Assembly: GCA_034620365.1 (NCBI GenBank)
Contig: JAQGEQ010000240.1
Coordinates: 124,001 to 188,000 of the forward strand
Direction of reading: 5' to 3'
DNA: 64,000 nt
From: Pegea sp. RAD2-039
Taxonomy: Eukaryota > Chordata > Thaliacea > Salpida > Salpidae
Shown here: positions 53,101 to 64,000 of the stretch, in pieces
Layout of the letters: each line of letters opens with the position of its first letter
Numbering within the stretch: the first letter of the stretch is position 1
The notes under the pieces: generated by a model
Database searches by the model: none
What the model was told of the DNA's origin: nothing
What the model saw: only the letters and a program-made list of their open reading frames with translations
Position numbers and translations under genes: made by a program

Positions 53101-54638
53101 ACTACTTATATCTTTTATATTACTAAACCATTTTTATGATTTTTTCACTTTACTTTTTACAGTAATTTTACAGGTTTTAGCTAGGGTATAATTAAGATAG
53201 AAGCTTCAGAATTAGCAATCCTAAATAAGCAAGCCATAAATATTAAATAAAGTATATTTAAATTAAGCATTTGTAGCTTTATGGCTAAATCAGCCTTATA
53301 GTTGTACTTAATGAAGAAAGTAAGTATATGAAACTTCCAGTTTACAAACGTGCTTCATTGAAACTTTAAACTAAAGATGCTATAGCGTTGGTGGTCAATA
53401 TTAATATTCTATTTATTGGTTTGAAATTAATGACACAGTTTATTGTAATTTATTTGAATAAAAAATATCAATAAATGACAAGTTCAAACACTGACATACT
53501 AATATAAATTTCAAATAATAGATACATAAAGATATGATATGATTTGTGTGTAGGCTGTAACAAATTCATAATAATAGTCTCAATCTTTTTCTTATAATTT
53601 TATTAAAAAATTTCTTCAGGTACTTTCTTTTGCGAAATTATTTATAAATATTTTTATATGTTTTTTAAAAAACTTTAAATTTAACAGCTTTCTTTAATAG
53701 GATAACCAAGACTTCGAATTCTCTTTCTGATTCCATCACTACATCAAAATCCATCGCATCTTTTAAATTGTATTTAAAAAGATAAGATTTAAGTATTTTT
53801 CTCATCAATATCATCAGTTTCACTTTCTTTTTCTTTTCTGTCATATCAAATTTTTGTTTTATTATTTACGTTTTACCCGTACTTCTACAATTTTTCTACT
53901 CTTTCTGTATTAATCTTAAACTGTGATACTCCTAACACCTTCCAATTACCTCTTCACTCATAATATTTGGTTTTTGTTCACTATAAGAGCTGTTGAATTA
54001 GTTACTCGCAGCCACGCGTTAAATAAGTAAATTTACTTATTACATTATTTACTCATAGATTTATATTAAGCGATTTTTACCATTTTATATTTCATTATTC
54101 AAAAATTTACGATTTTCAAGCGAACAACTTTTAAGTTAACTTCATAGGTTTTTATTAAATCAAATTTATTTCTTCAAAACTTAAAATATGCAAATGAACG
54201 ACATACTAACATTAAGATAAATGCTTTGCAACTACTTCTAGCTCGACAACTGTCTTCAATCTAATTAACAAAATCAAAATTTGATTCGATAATTGAGAGA
54301 CTTATTACCAGCTAAGGTGATATCACCTTTATTTATTTTTCATTATCTACTAAAGATTCTTAACAGTTTTACAGAAGTTTTAGTCTAAAGTTCTTATCAC
54401 TTTAAAGAACATGCATCAATATTTGTGATTAGAATAAACGCAAGTCAGATGAACAATTTTGAACATTGAATATAGTTCGTTGAAGATATAAATCACCGAA
54501 ATCACTAAAAATACAATTTAAACGACAAAAAAAAGAAAATTATTTAAAGTGAAGTTTTGAAAACAATGGAACAATTGATCGAAGAAATTCTGGTGGGAGT
54601 TGATTGCACAAAGTTAATTAAAAGAGAAAAGACAAAGA
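53101..54638. other. Intergenic, AT-rich
   Basis: Contains the CLCN6 3' UTR at its right end. Nothing else supported. It may include more eroded retrotransposon sequence next to 53100, but no further blocks are readable. Confidence 0.45.
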
Positions 54639-57600
54639 TCAAGCATCCCAAGTTGATTTGGAGTATTTTTTAACAATCTCTTCGAGCCGATGATGGGTAA
54701 GATCATGACGTGTTATCAACCCTAGAATCTGCCAAAAATCTCAATTAAATTAAATTAAATTTTGTTGGAAATTTCTACTTCTCCATAATGATTTATCACT
54801 GGAAGATGTCTTAACCCCATTGTCCGAAAAAGATTAAAGACTCGAGGTAAGGGAGTAACAGGAGACACAACATACGGACATGGGTCCATATAGGATGTGA
54901 CATCCTGTTGAGGAAGATTTAGCTTCAAGAGATTCAAGTACAAGTTGTTTACCATAATATCACTAGTCTCAATCCTGTTTATATCAAGATCAAAAACGTT
55001 TCTAGATCTTGGGTAGTCACGATTGAAATCATCGTAAGAAAGTTTTGATTGGTTGTCAGCCTAAAAGTCAACACAATCAATTGAATTTTGTTGTGAAATA
55101 TTTGAAGACATTCAGATAAAATGGAGTTACCCCCAAAAGCTGAGGGTAAGACACATGATTGTGAAGAAGAGATGTTAACTGAGATCTCAAAATCATTCCA
55201 TGCAAAGTCATCGATTTATAATCATTCACTAATTCTATCTGAGATAAACTGTTCACAAAAATTTGAGATTAGAAAAAAAAATCGAAATAAAAACCTAATT
55301 TCTAATACAACCACAAAAACATCTAACCCATCGTCGCCGAACATAATATCAGTGTTATCATTTGGAACATTATTGATATGTAGTGGAATTGTCAAACCGT
55401 CAGTTCTAGTCTCTGACGAAGCAGTACTACATCGATAGCGCTTCGCTGTTACGAGTTCTGCTCGATTTACATAACTGTTGTACTGAAGAAGCAATTTGAA
55501 TTCGACAAGTTAGTGGTTGGTGATTGAAACTCACTCGATATCTAGTGTTAGCTGATGATAGTACATCACCATGAGCCCCTAACTCAGTAGATGAAGCTTC
55601 AATTGAAGGTGGTGTCGCCATGGTAACAACAGGAAAGCAGTTGTGAGCAGTGGTGCGTAACAGATCAATAATGGAGCGAACTCTAGTATGTGGTAATATG
55701 AAACGAATTTTGGAGCTCATCACATCACTTGCTGTTAAACTGAAATTTCCATTCAAGTAACAAACAAACGGAAAGTTTAATTGGAAACTGACTTGGCTGC
55801 TATTGTAGGTGAATCCCACTCAAGAAGAGGAACATGCTTCAGGTGGATGTGAATGTCATATAAGCCCTCGTTTACCATATCTCCGACCCATTTAGCAACC
55901 TTCAACAGTTCAATCATCTCATGGTCAACAGTTACAATAACCAACCATGACAGTGACCATTATAGGTAAAGACAGCGAAATTTCATTCGTACATTCAATT
56001 AAGATGACAGTGAGACTAATCGTCATTCGAACTACTCCTCCTAAAAATGCAGCAGCTCCAATCAGGGAGAAAGTACCCAGATAAATATCAGTCATCCCAC
56101 AAGCACTAAAAATATTTTCTCAACATCACATTTATATTGATGGTTAACTAACGTGTAGAGAAAATGAGCAATAAATCGACCATAAGCTGCCCCGCATAAG
56201 ATACAAGGAACAAAGAGACCACTTGGAATACTTGCACCATAAGTCCAACAAGATAAGAGGAAGAAAAAAATGAAGAAGACACCGAGCGTGGTCAGTGAAA
56301 ACTCCCCTTAACAAAAAAAGGAGGTTTGAAGAATATTAGGAAAAGTGAAGATCAAATCTTACCAGCATCACCATGAAACAACATTTTGATGGCATCCTCT
56401 TGAGGGTTGTAGAATAGAGTCGCCATATCGTTGTAGTAACCATCAGCACATAGAAACTGTTGGTATTGTTTCACATTACCAGAGCTGTTAGTAGAACCCT
56501 AAAAATAAGGATTAGAAGATTGATTTTGATGATTACGGTCTTACTTGATTCTCTAATTTGCACATGCCAACAGTTAAAGGTATGAGATAAGCAATAAGGC
56601 TGGTGATAATCGCTACCATAAGTGCTTCAATAACTCTGTAATTTATCATCAATAACTTTCAACCAATCAGAAGACTGCTTTTTACTTGGCCAGTTTGAGC
56701 TTGCGTGATAGATAGTTAATACGCCACTTAGTGAGGCTTGTATTGAGTAGGTTAAAAATAAATCCAAAAATTCCTCCACCAAATCCAATTGCGATAAAGA
56801 TGAACAAATCGTAGGCCGTCCATAGATGACAATCTGGAGTGTCTGGTGGACACTAGGGCAAGATGTAAAGATGAAAGAGCAACCAGATGCTGATGTAGAT
56901 ACTGACTTGGAAAACACCAAATGTCAGTAGTCCACTTTGATAGAAAGAGCCCCACGCCCCAGTTCGGATCCCAGATAGAAAGAAGTTTAATGTAAAAGTT
57001 GAAGTCATCGTACAAAAAAGCTGAACATGAAAGATGTAGATCAAGATGACATCTTTAGTCAGATCTCACTGTTTTCCAGGTGAGAACTTGATTCCAAAAT
57101 GAGCAGCCTTCTTCTAGACTGAAGAGGACACCTCCAATAGGAGCTCCAAAAGCTGCAGCTACTCCCGCTGCTGCTCCAGCTGATACAAAGTCCCGTTTAT
57201 CTCTGATGATCAGAAATAAAGAAGAGTGGAAGATTAAACGGAAGTGGGAGACTAACCGGTCGGATCGGAAGAGAGGGATGTTGATTGCTAGCTTACACAT
57301 TGAGTTGCACTGAAATTGAGGGATTCCAGCCCCGATCACACCCCCACTGTGGATCATCGGACCTTCCTTACCAACTAGTAGCCCTGTAAAAGATTTTGAT
57401 GGTTAATGGAGAAGGTGGAATTCATTTGAGTGGTTAGCAGTGAAGAAAACTTTAAGAGTATTAATCGAAAAGAGAAAAATCACTTAAATATCCCAGACAA
57501 TTTTAAAAGGATTTCAACTTCTAATTAGTTGGTTAATACTCTTTGGTAAGATGCAAAACTTCTCAATAGTATCACATCTTAAAAACAACTCCTCTTAGCT

Positions 57601-59880
57601 ATTAAATTATAAACTGAAGACCTCCTGAAACACTGAATAAGACTCCGACAGCTTTACACAAAAGAGTTTTGATCCTAGTTACATTTCGAACTTTTACTCC
57701 GTTGAGGTAGCACTTGATTTCAGGGATTCCAGAACCTGCTGCCAGGGGCTTCAAAACAAATAAATTTAGTATAGAAGCAAGAAGTCTGAAGTACCTACCT
57801 CTCCATAAACAACTAGTAAAGTGGCAATTAATACAAACATCACATTAAATCCAATCAAAGAAAAGAGAGATCCTGGCACACAATCGTAGCTACTGCAGTT
57901 GGTCATTACTTAAAAAGAGATGAACTAAGCAATCATAGAGAAATGTGAGATCAACTTACATCGAGATACAGTGTCCAGTTTCCAATCTGTCAGATATCTA
58001 ATAACAGTATCAATAAAGAATGCCACCTGAATTTAAATATTTAGAAGTTGATCTTTTAGTAAAGTATTTATCTACTCAACGAATGGATATAAATGACAAA
58101 TTATACAACTGTTAGATCAATCACAAAACAATATGACTGCAGATAAATAATGTAAAAGTTTTAAGCACAATTTAGCATATTTTATGTAGAAAAATATGAA
58201 CACTGCAGTGGTATAATAGAATATAGGCTATGAACCAGAAGTAGGGCGGAGAAAATAAAGAGACAGTCAGCTGGATAAAGTTATTGCTAACAAAACTACT
58301 TAAATCATATCTTTAACACAATCTAAAAAAATATGATACATTTTGATGTAGTGATGGAGCCAGGAAGAAAATTTTAAACAGTGGGCACTATATTAGAAAA
58401 ACTGTTGTTTTTGTGATATTTACTTTTTCAACAAATAGCTGCAAGTTACAAATGCAGCATCTCTTATAGCGAACAAAAACCAAGTGTTATGAGTAAAGAT
58501 GTATATCGAACATGATGAAGTAGATAAAATTAAATAGATTTAAGCAGAATGTTTGCACAAACACTTGATCATGATACAGCAACAATAATATAATAAAATA
58601 CAGTACAACGTCATAACGTCCACCATCTCAAGCCTCCTAGCAGTTGGATTACAGGCACACACCACAATACCCAGTTTTGTTGGGTTGATTGGGTTAAATT
58701 TATCACAAATTTTATGTCACATCATAATAAATATTTTATTAAATTCAATTCTACTAACCAAAGCCGTACAAACTCCAATTGCAAATATTGAAGACCAACT
58801 AAGAAATTCTCTTTTAGTTTCAAACCATCTTTTTTTGCTCTGTATAGTTGTAAAATGTTCATAAGATATACAATCAACAAACAATCTTAAGATTATGTAG
58901 TTTTCAGTTTGATTTTATATTACTTTATGTCACTACAGATGTCATAAATTTGTTTACAAAATAACCAAGTTGGCATGTAGTTGATTTTGATTGATACTTA
59001 ATTATAAACAGCTATCAAATTATCAATTAAAATTTCATACTTATTTATTCTAATAAATTTTTGATTAATGTTAGCAAGAATAAATATTTACTAAGTTCAA
59101 CATTAAAAGAAAATATTGAAATTTACCTGCTGTAATATTTGCTGTCTATATGGTTCATTAAAACATCGATCATAATCAAGACTCTAAAAAATAACAATTT
59201 AAAGAAGTACAAATTCTTAATTATAAGTATAGTAGAAAATATTTAAACAAACATAACAACAAAAATCAAAAAGTTTATTTAGATTAGATAACAAAATCAA
59301 TTATTAACCAAGTTTAAAAAATACTAAAAAAATTAGATATGGAAAATTAATATGGATAAATTACTGTGGATTAAAGATTTTTTAATTGAATAGATTATCA
59401 AAATGTTGGTTATATCATTAAAATATTTCAAACTTACACTTTATTAAACAAATCATTGCTAAGTAAATACATAAATCATTTAGTAAATACTAATAAGAAA
59501 TTTCAATATATATTTACTGAAGCATTTACAATATTTAAGAGAAAACCCATTGTTAAAACTAAAATTAAGCTAATAACAACTTTTTTCATTAAGTTATAAA
59601 CAAAAATATGTTAAACTGTTAATGTTAAGTTTAAACCTGCAATTTATAACAAATAAACAAATTTGAATACTTTCGACAAAAGCTACACATAAGAAAATCA
59701 TTTTGGAAATTTATAGGTAATTTTATTCTAATTAATTTACTTTCAATGATTTTGTATTTAAATAAAGCTTACCTCATAATCTTTGCACCTTACTTCATCT
59801 GAATGATTTGAAATTAAACTGATTTCATCATCTACAACTGGCTGACGATTGCAACAAATTAAACTGCTACAACAAGACAT
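54639..59880 (-). CDS. CLCN6: CLC-6 type chloride/proton exchanger
   Basis: Endosomal Cl-/H+ antiporter. Exons in order: 59880-59773, 59183-59127, 58839-58759, 58026-57960, 57908-57799, 57748-57622, 57383-57257, 57202-57070, 57020-56907, 56852-56686, 56635-56545, 56498-56363, 56306-56153, 56105-55946, 55899-55793, 55739-55535, 55482-55295, 55248-55131, 55060-54953, 54904-54779, 54728-54639; 857 aa (human CLC-6 869), in frame. Conserved pore motifs: GSGIPE (146-151), [11 protein letters not shown] with the gating Glu190, and SIPSGLFVP. The segment [12 protein letters not shown] is characteristic. SLDYDRC near the N-terminus and NDMATLF(Y)NP are CLC-6 signatures. Two CBS domains form the C-terminus ([29 protein letters not shown] to GLRHLPVI). 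The 48-nt intron 54905-54952 is a multiple of three without stop. ATG 59880 follows a strong acceptor by 21 nt. Confidence 0.94.
58621..58679 (-). repeat. 7SL/Alu-like fragment in CLCN6 intron 3
   Basis: On the minus strand this 59-nt stretch reads CTGGGTATTGTGGTGTGTGC, then CTGTAATCC, AACTGCTAGGAGGCTTGAGA. It follows the 5' (Alu) domain of SRP 7SL RNA, or an Alu-type SINE, nearly base for base with one or two small gaps. The surroundings are native AT-rich intron. No 7SL S domain follows, so it is not a functional SRP RNA gene. It could be a truncated 7SL retro-copy, a 7SL-derived SINE relic, or coincidence. Confidence 0.45.
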
Positions 59881-59901
59881 TATGTGTAATCTATTATATT
59901 T
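59881..59901 (-). promoter_or_regulatory. 5'-UTR segment after a strong splice acceptor, CLCN6
   Basis: On the minus strand GTTTATTTTTTTATTTTAG ends immediately before 59901, leaving 21 nt to the ATG at 59880. No upstream coding exon is seen, so this marks a 5'-UTR intron or a trans-splice site. Confidence 0.5.
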
Positions 59902-61930
59902 CTAAAATAAAAAAATAAACTACTAGTCAACATTAGATTATCAATTTATTTGATTTTTAACTTGGGGATCTACCAGATCTGATACAAATAACCGTTGAGA
60001 AATTTTTTATTCTGTCGTATGCGTAATAACTACATTTTCTATTTTTTAATCGTAATTATCAACAGCTTACCATGTAATTAATAATTAAAACTCACAAATT
60101 TAGAATTTGAATATTTTTACAATAAAAGCTCAAATATTAAAGATAGACTTTGTTTCAAGATTACTAAGATGGCCATCAAAGAAAAACCAAAACTTTTAAA
60201 GTTACAACTTACTATATACATGTATACTTCTTTACAATGCGATAATAGTCTAAGAAAATTTTATGTGAGCTATCTTCTTAAGATATTTTCACTTTTTAGT
60301 ATATAATCTTATTGATTTATATAAAGCAATACTGAAAAATGTTGATAATAGTAGTATTTTATTGCATCATGCCCTTAGAAACTGAATAGAATGATCTAAG
60401 CTTTGGTTTTCCCAATCTTCGAATATTTACTCAATTAGTATTATCGTTGATAATATATCTTTAATTGGTTATTAAAAAAGGTAAGAAGCAACAAAAAAAG
60501 TTAAAATAGCTTAACAGGCCCAAGGAGCAGTCTAAAAAAACGCGCTATTTTTGAAAAGGCATTGCAAGCGAAACTTGATTTCGTATACAAAATTTACAAA
60601 TAGCAGCATGCAACATAGTACCTACTGCGAAAATTATAAATGCATTCAAAATTGTTGTTATGAATATGTGATAATCAATTGTTTAAGCATTACTTAATAA
60701 GTAACTTCTATTAATCAAATAAAAAATAAATTTCCTTTATCATACTGATGTTTTTTTGAAAATTTCACTTGCATTAAAATTTGCCCAGAGTATGATGAAT
60801 TATGCAGCAGTTATACTATTATGTCCTTAGAAAAAATGAAAGTCATTTCAATTTTTTGTTATTTTACTTATTTCTATTTAAAATAGTGAAGCCTTAACAC
60901 GAATTTTATGCCTTTATTCTAGGTTAAAGTAAGTTTTAAAGTAAATGATCTTTTTAATTAAAGGATTAATCGAAGAAAATTTTTTTAACTTTTTTCGCCC
61001 AAATTGTGCATTGAGAAAGTTCGTTTACCATATAAAGACAACTTTTTCCACCCTAATGAAATCATCTACTTGTATACTTAAATTTCGTGTAGGCTCATCT
61101 GACTGACACAAATTAAAACATAGATAGCAGCTTTTACTACTAATTATTATTCCATTTTTATAAAAGTTTTTTTTGATAGTTATTTATTCGATAAAATTCC
61201 CACTATTAACAATAAATTATTGTAATAATTTGTTGTTACATAATTGTGTAAACTATTAAATTTGTTTCTGTTGTAGAAAGTTTAAAAAATTTAAATTTAG
61301 TCAAAGTTCAATTTCGTAATAACCGTTTAACATGTGTAAGAATAACTTAGATTATTACTGAATTATAGTACAACTAAAATAGTAAATTGCTCGCTTATAT
61401 TTATTATATTAGTTATAGATTACTAATTGCTATGACTTTTTCATAATAAAAATTTTGTTTAATTATAGGAATAGTTCATTACAAATTATTTTGATAAATC
61501 ATTTTTAATTTGTTTATTTATGCTAAACATTTTCTTTTCTATTGTTTATTAGTATTAATATTGTGTATAAGATATTGTTATGAGTTGATATAAATAGATT
61601 ATTGATAATTTTGTAATTAGTGAAAATTCTTATAATCTAACTTTTTTGACTTTGTTTTCTTAACTTGAAATTTGATATTTATTTTAGAAAACTAAAATAA
61701 ATAAATGATAATTATAAATAAGTAATAAATAATAATAAACTAAAATAGGATGGGTTATAAAGAAAACTTTTTATTTTTAGTGTTTTATATCTAAAGTTTA
61801 GCTATTTTTAAAAGTTTTTTTTACTGATTCAGTTTACTGTTTTCTATTTCATTTACTTATTTTTTCATTTATTTTGTCTCGATTCAATTATTTGTTGTTC
61901 TTTTTAGCTAAGAGTATTAAATAACTAACC
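59902..61930. other. Divergent intergenic region between CLCN6 and integrin beta
   Basis: About 2 kb separates two genes transcribed away from each other, so promoters for both should lie here. The sequence is AT-rich without exon chains. A TTTTTAG acceptor ends at 61907, 23 nt before the integrin start codon. Confidence 0.5.
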
Positions 61931-64000
61931 ATGAAAGAAGTTTGTAGGGTGTTTGGGATCTTCATTTTTATTTATTTTATCAATATTTCATTTACTTATG
62001 GTTAGTTTAAAAGCATTGTCAAGTGTAGAAGTGATAAGTTATTAGGATTAGATATATTGTCTTAATACTTATTTTAATACTTGTATGTTGTGTAATTTAT
62101 TATTAAATTAGAGTAATCAAAATAGTTTATTATTTCTTTAAAATATATAGTGTATAAATATTATATTGTGTATAAATATTATATTGTGTATAAATATTAT
62201 GAAACTTATCATTTGTTATAAGTTAATAGTAATCATTGTTTTTAAAACTAATTATTACTTTTAGTGAAATTACTATTGTATATTATAGTTTGATAATAGT
62301 TTTTTTTTAATATTTTCATACTATTAGTATAACTTATTTTTTTAAGTTTTAATTTTTGTGTTATCATATTTTAAAGTTTATGATTTATATCTATATTTTC
62401 TAGTTTGGTTTTTGGCTAAATTCTTTTTGTTTACTTCAGCAGATAGTGATGATGTGAACAGCTGTAAGCCATCGAAATCTTGTGGAGAATGTATTTCTTT
62501 GCCTCAATGTGCTTGGTGTGAAGATCCTGTAAGTTTCTAGTTCTACAGAATAATTTTCATTTTTGATGATAAGTCACAACTTCCATATTAATTTATTTTA
62601 AATTATTAATCATTTATGAAATTAATTGCTTTATAGAATTATACAAATTCATCTGATGCGATACCTAGATGTGATCTTCCAGAAAATTTGATAAATAAGA
62701 ATTGTCCTTCAGATTTGATTAGAAATCCACAATCAACAGTTGTTAAAACAGGTTCAAATCTACAATTTGTTTATCTTTTCTCTTTTTTTTTGTATTCTCC
62801 TAAACTTGTCCTTATTTTTATTTATTCTATTTAAATATTTTTTGTGGTTTTACAAAAAAATTTGAAATTTATGTAATGCAGTTCTTTCATAATATAAATA
62901 ATTATGTTTTTTTGTTGATATTCGTTTTTAGAAGACGAACCTTTTTCCATAAAAGCTCAGTTTGGCAAAGCCACTCAAATTAGACCTCAAGTTATTGATG
63001 TAGACGCTCGACCAGGTACTTAATCAAGATAACATTTTTTTTGTAAACTAAATCAACTACTTTCAAACAGGCCAAAGTATCAACATACGATTTTTGTATA
63101 AACAAGTTGAGGATTATCCTGTTGATCTTTATTATCTTCTTGATCTTTCTCAGTCTATGAAAGACGATTTAGCAAATTTGCGATCATTAGGAAAATCTAT
63201 AAGCAGAGAAATGAAGGATATTACTCAAGATTTCAGTTTAGGTTTCGGTTCATTTGTTGACAAGACCGTAATGCCTTATATTTCAACTTTACCTGAGAAG
63301 TAAGTTTTGTTATTTTTTCCTTTTGATTTTTTCTACAAATAAATATGAATTTTTAAAGTTTAAACCAACTTAAAATTATATTTTTGTGACATAACCCTCA
63401 TCAGATAGTTCAAATAAATTATCATTTCGTTTTTTAACAATGTGTAGAAAAATCCTAATCTGTCAATTTGCAGATTGGCTAATCCTTGTACTGACGGCGT
63501 ATGTCAACCTTCATATGGTTACCATAATAGCTTACCCCTCACCAACGCTACTGAAGAGTTTGAAGAAAAAGTGAATGAAACAAAACATTCATCGAATCAG
63601 GACAACCCTGAAGGCAGTTTGGATGCTATGATGCAAGCGATTGTTTGCAAAGTACTACTCACTCTTTTTTATTATTCTCAAAATCTTAAAACATGTCTTT
63701 ATATTGAGTTCAGAGGTGTAATCAAAGTGTTGTTGACAGGATAAAGTAGGTTGGCGAGCTGGAGCCACTCATTTGCTGTTATTATCGACTGATGCTAACT
63801 TTCATTACGCTGGTGATGGCAAATTGGGAGGCATAGTAACTCCTAATGATGGTGAATGCCATTTAGATGACAATGGCAACTATGATCTTACGGATAAGAT
63901 GGTTTGTGTACTGCTTCTTCTATCTACTTGGCTGTCATAATAAATCTTGTAGGACTATCCTTCTATTGGACACCTGGTACAGAAGATTTCAGATTTTAAC
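61931..64000 (+). CDS. Integrin beta subunit, 5' part (runs off the window)
   Basis: Beta chain of the heterodimeric cell-matrix adhesion receptor. Exons seen: 61931-62000, 62440-62528, 62637-62751, 62932-63015, 63071-63299, 63474-63651, 63740-63901, 63953-64000 (continues). Signal peptide in exon 1; the Cys-rich PSI domain in exons 2-3 ([17 protein letters not shown]). The beta-I domain begins in exon 5 with the [14 protein letters not shown] (144-152). Exon 6 has the disulphide loop [36 protein letters not shown], which includes the synergistic metal-site Glu, and exon 7 has [13 protein letters not shown]. All metal-binding residues visible are intact, so ligand binding is expected. The rest (hybrid, EGF repeats, transmembrane) lies beyond 64000. 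Which paralogue cannot be decided. Confidence 0.95.
62151..62201 (+). repeat. 18-bp tandem repeat, 2.8 copies, in integrin intron 1
   Basis: TGTATAAATATTATATTG is repeated perfectly twice (62151-62186) and followed by a partial third copy. It is AT-rich, intronic and probably neutral. Confidence 0.85.

Overview
The window is nuclear DNA from an invertebrate animal. It is very AT-rich (not counted; intergenic DNA looks well over 70 % A+T) and gene-dense. Genes have GT-AG introns, many of only about 46-60 nt. The gene set is animal: a delta-type protocadherin, integrin beta, mitochondrial fission factor, doublecortin-like kinase, centractin, TTC17, an m-AAA protease and the CLC-6 chloride/proton exchanger. 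A delta-protocadherin with the conserved cytoplasmic motif argues against insects and nematodes and fits a compact spiralian-like genome, but the phylum cannot be fixed from this window. I rebuilt exon models by hand from splice sites, reading phase and family alignment; every multi-exon model given as a full CDS keeps frame from start to stop.

Layout: 1-4.7 kb is mostly empty, with a weak two-exon candidate at 3.0-3.5 kb. A protocadherin (18 exons, +) covers 4.75-12.1 kb. An unusual 8-exon gene at 14.8-16.6 kb (+) encodes a small protein ending in an isolated dynein microtubule-binding domain. A tRNA-type SINE lies at 17.7-18.1 kb. Two intronless genes follow: MFF (19.6 kb, +) and a degenerate pseudokinase (22.0 kb, +). 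Unresolved coding exons (24.3-25.2 kb, +) converge on a DCLK gene (25.4-30.0 kb, -). After a 5 kb desert come intronless ACTR1/centractin (35.3 kb, +) and 27-exon TTC17 (37.0-42.9 kb, +), then a GC-rich tRNA-type SINE (43.2-43.7 kb). Three minus-strand genes follow: an ARM-like helical protein (44.7 kb), AFG3L2 (47.3-50.9 kb) and CLCN6 (54.6-59.9 kb). A dead non-LTR retrotransposon tail lies between AFG3L2 and CLCN6, and a 7SL/Alu-like fragment sits in a CLCN6 intron. An integrin beta gene (61.9 kb, +) runs off the right end.

The genes do not form one pathway. MFF and AFG3L2 act in mitochondria, ACTR1 and the MTBD protein relate to dynein and microtubules, DCLK acts on microtubules, and protocadherin and integrin are adhesion receptors. 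Several start codons sit only 2-23 nt after a good splice acceptor, which suggests 5'-UTR introns or spliced-leader trans-splicing.
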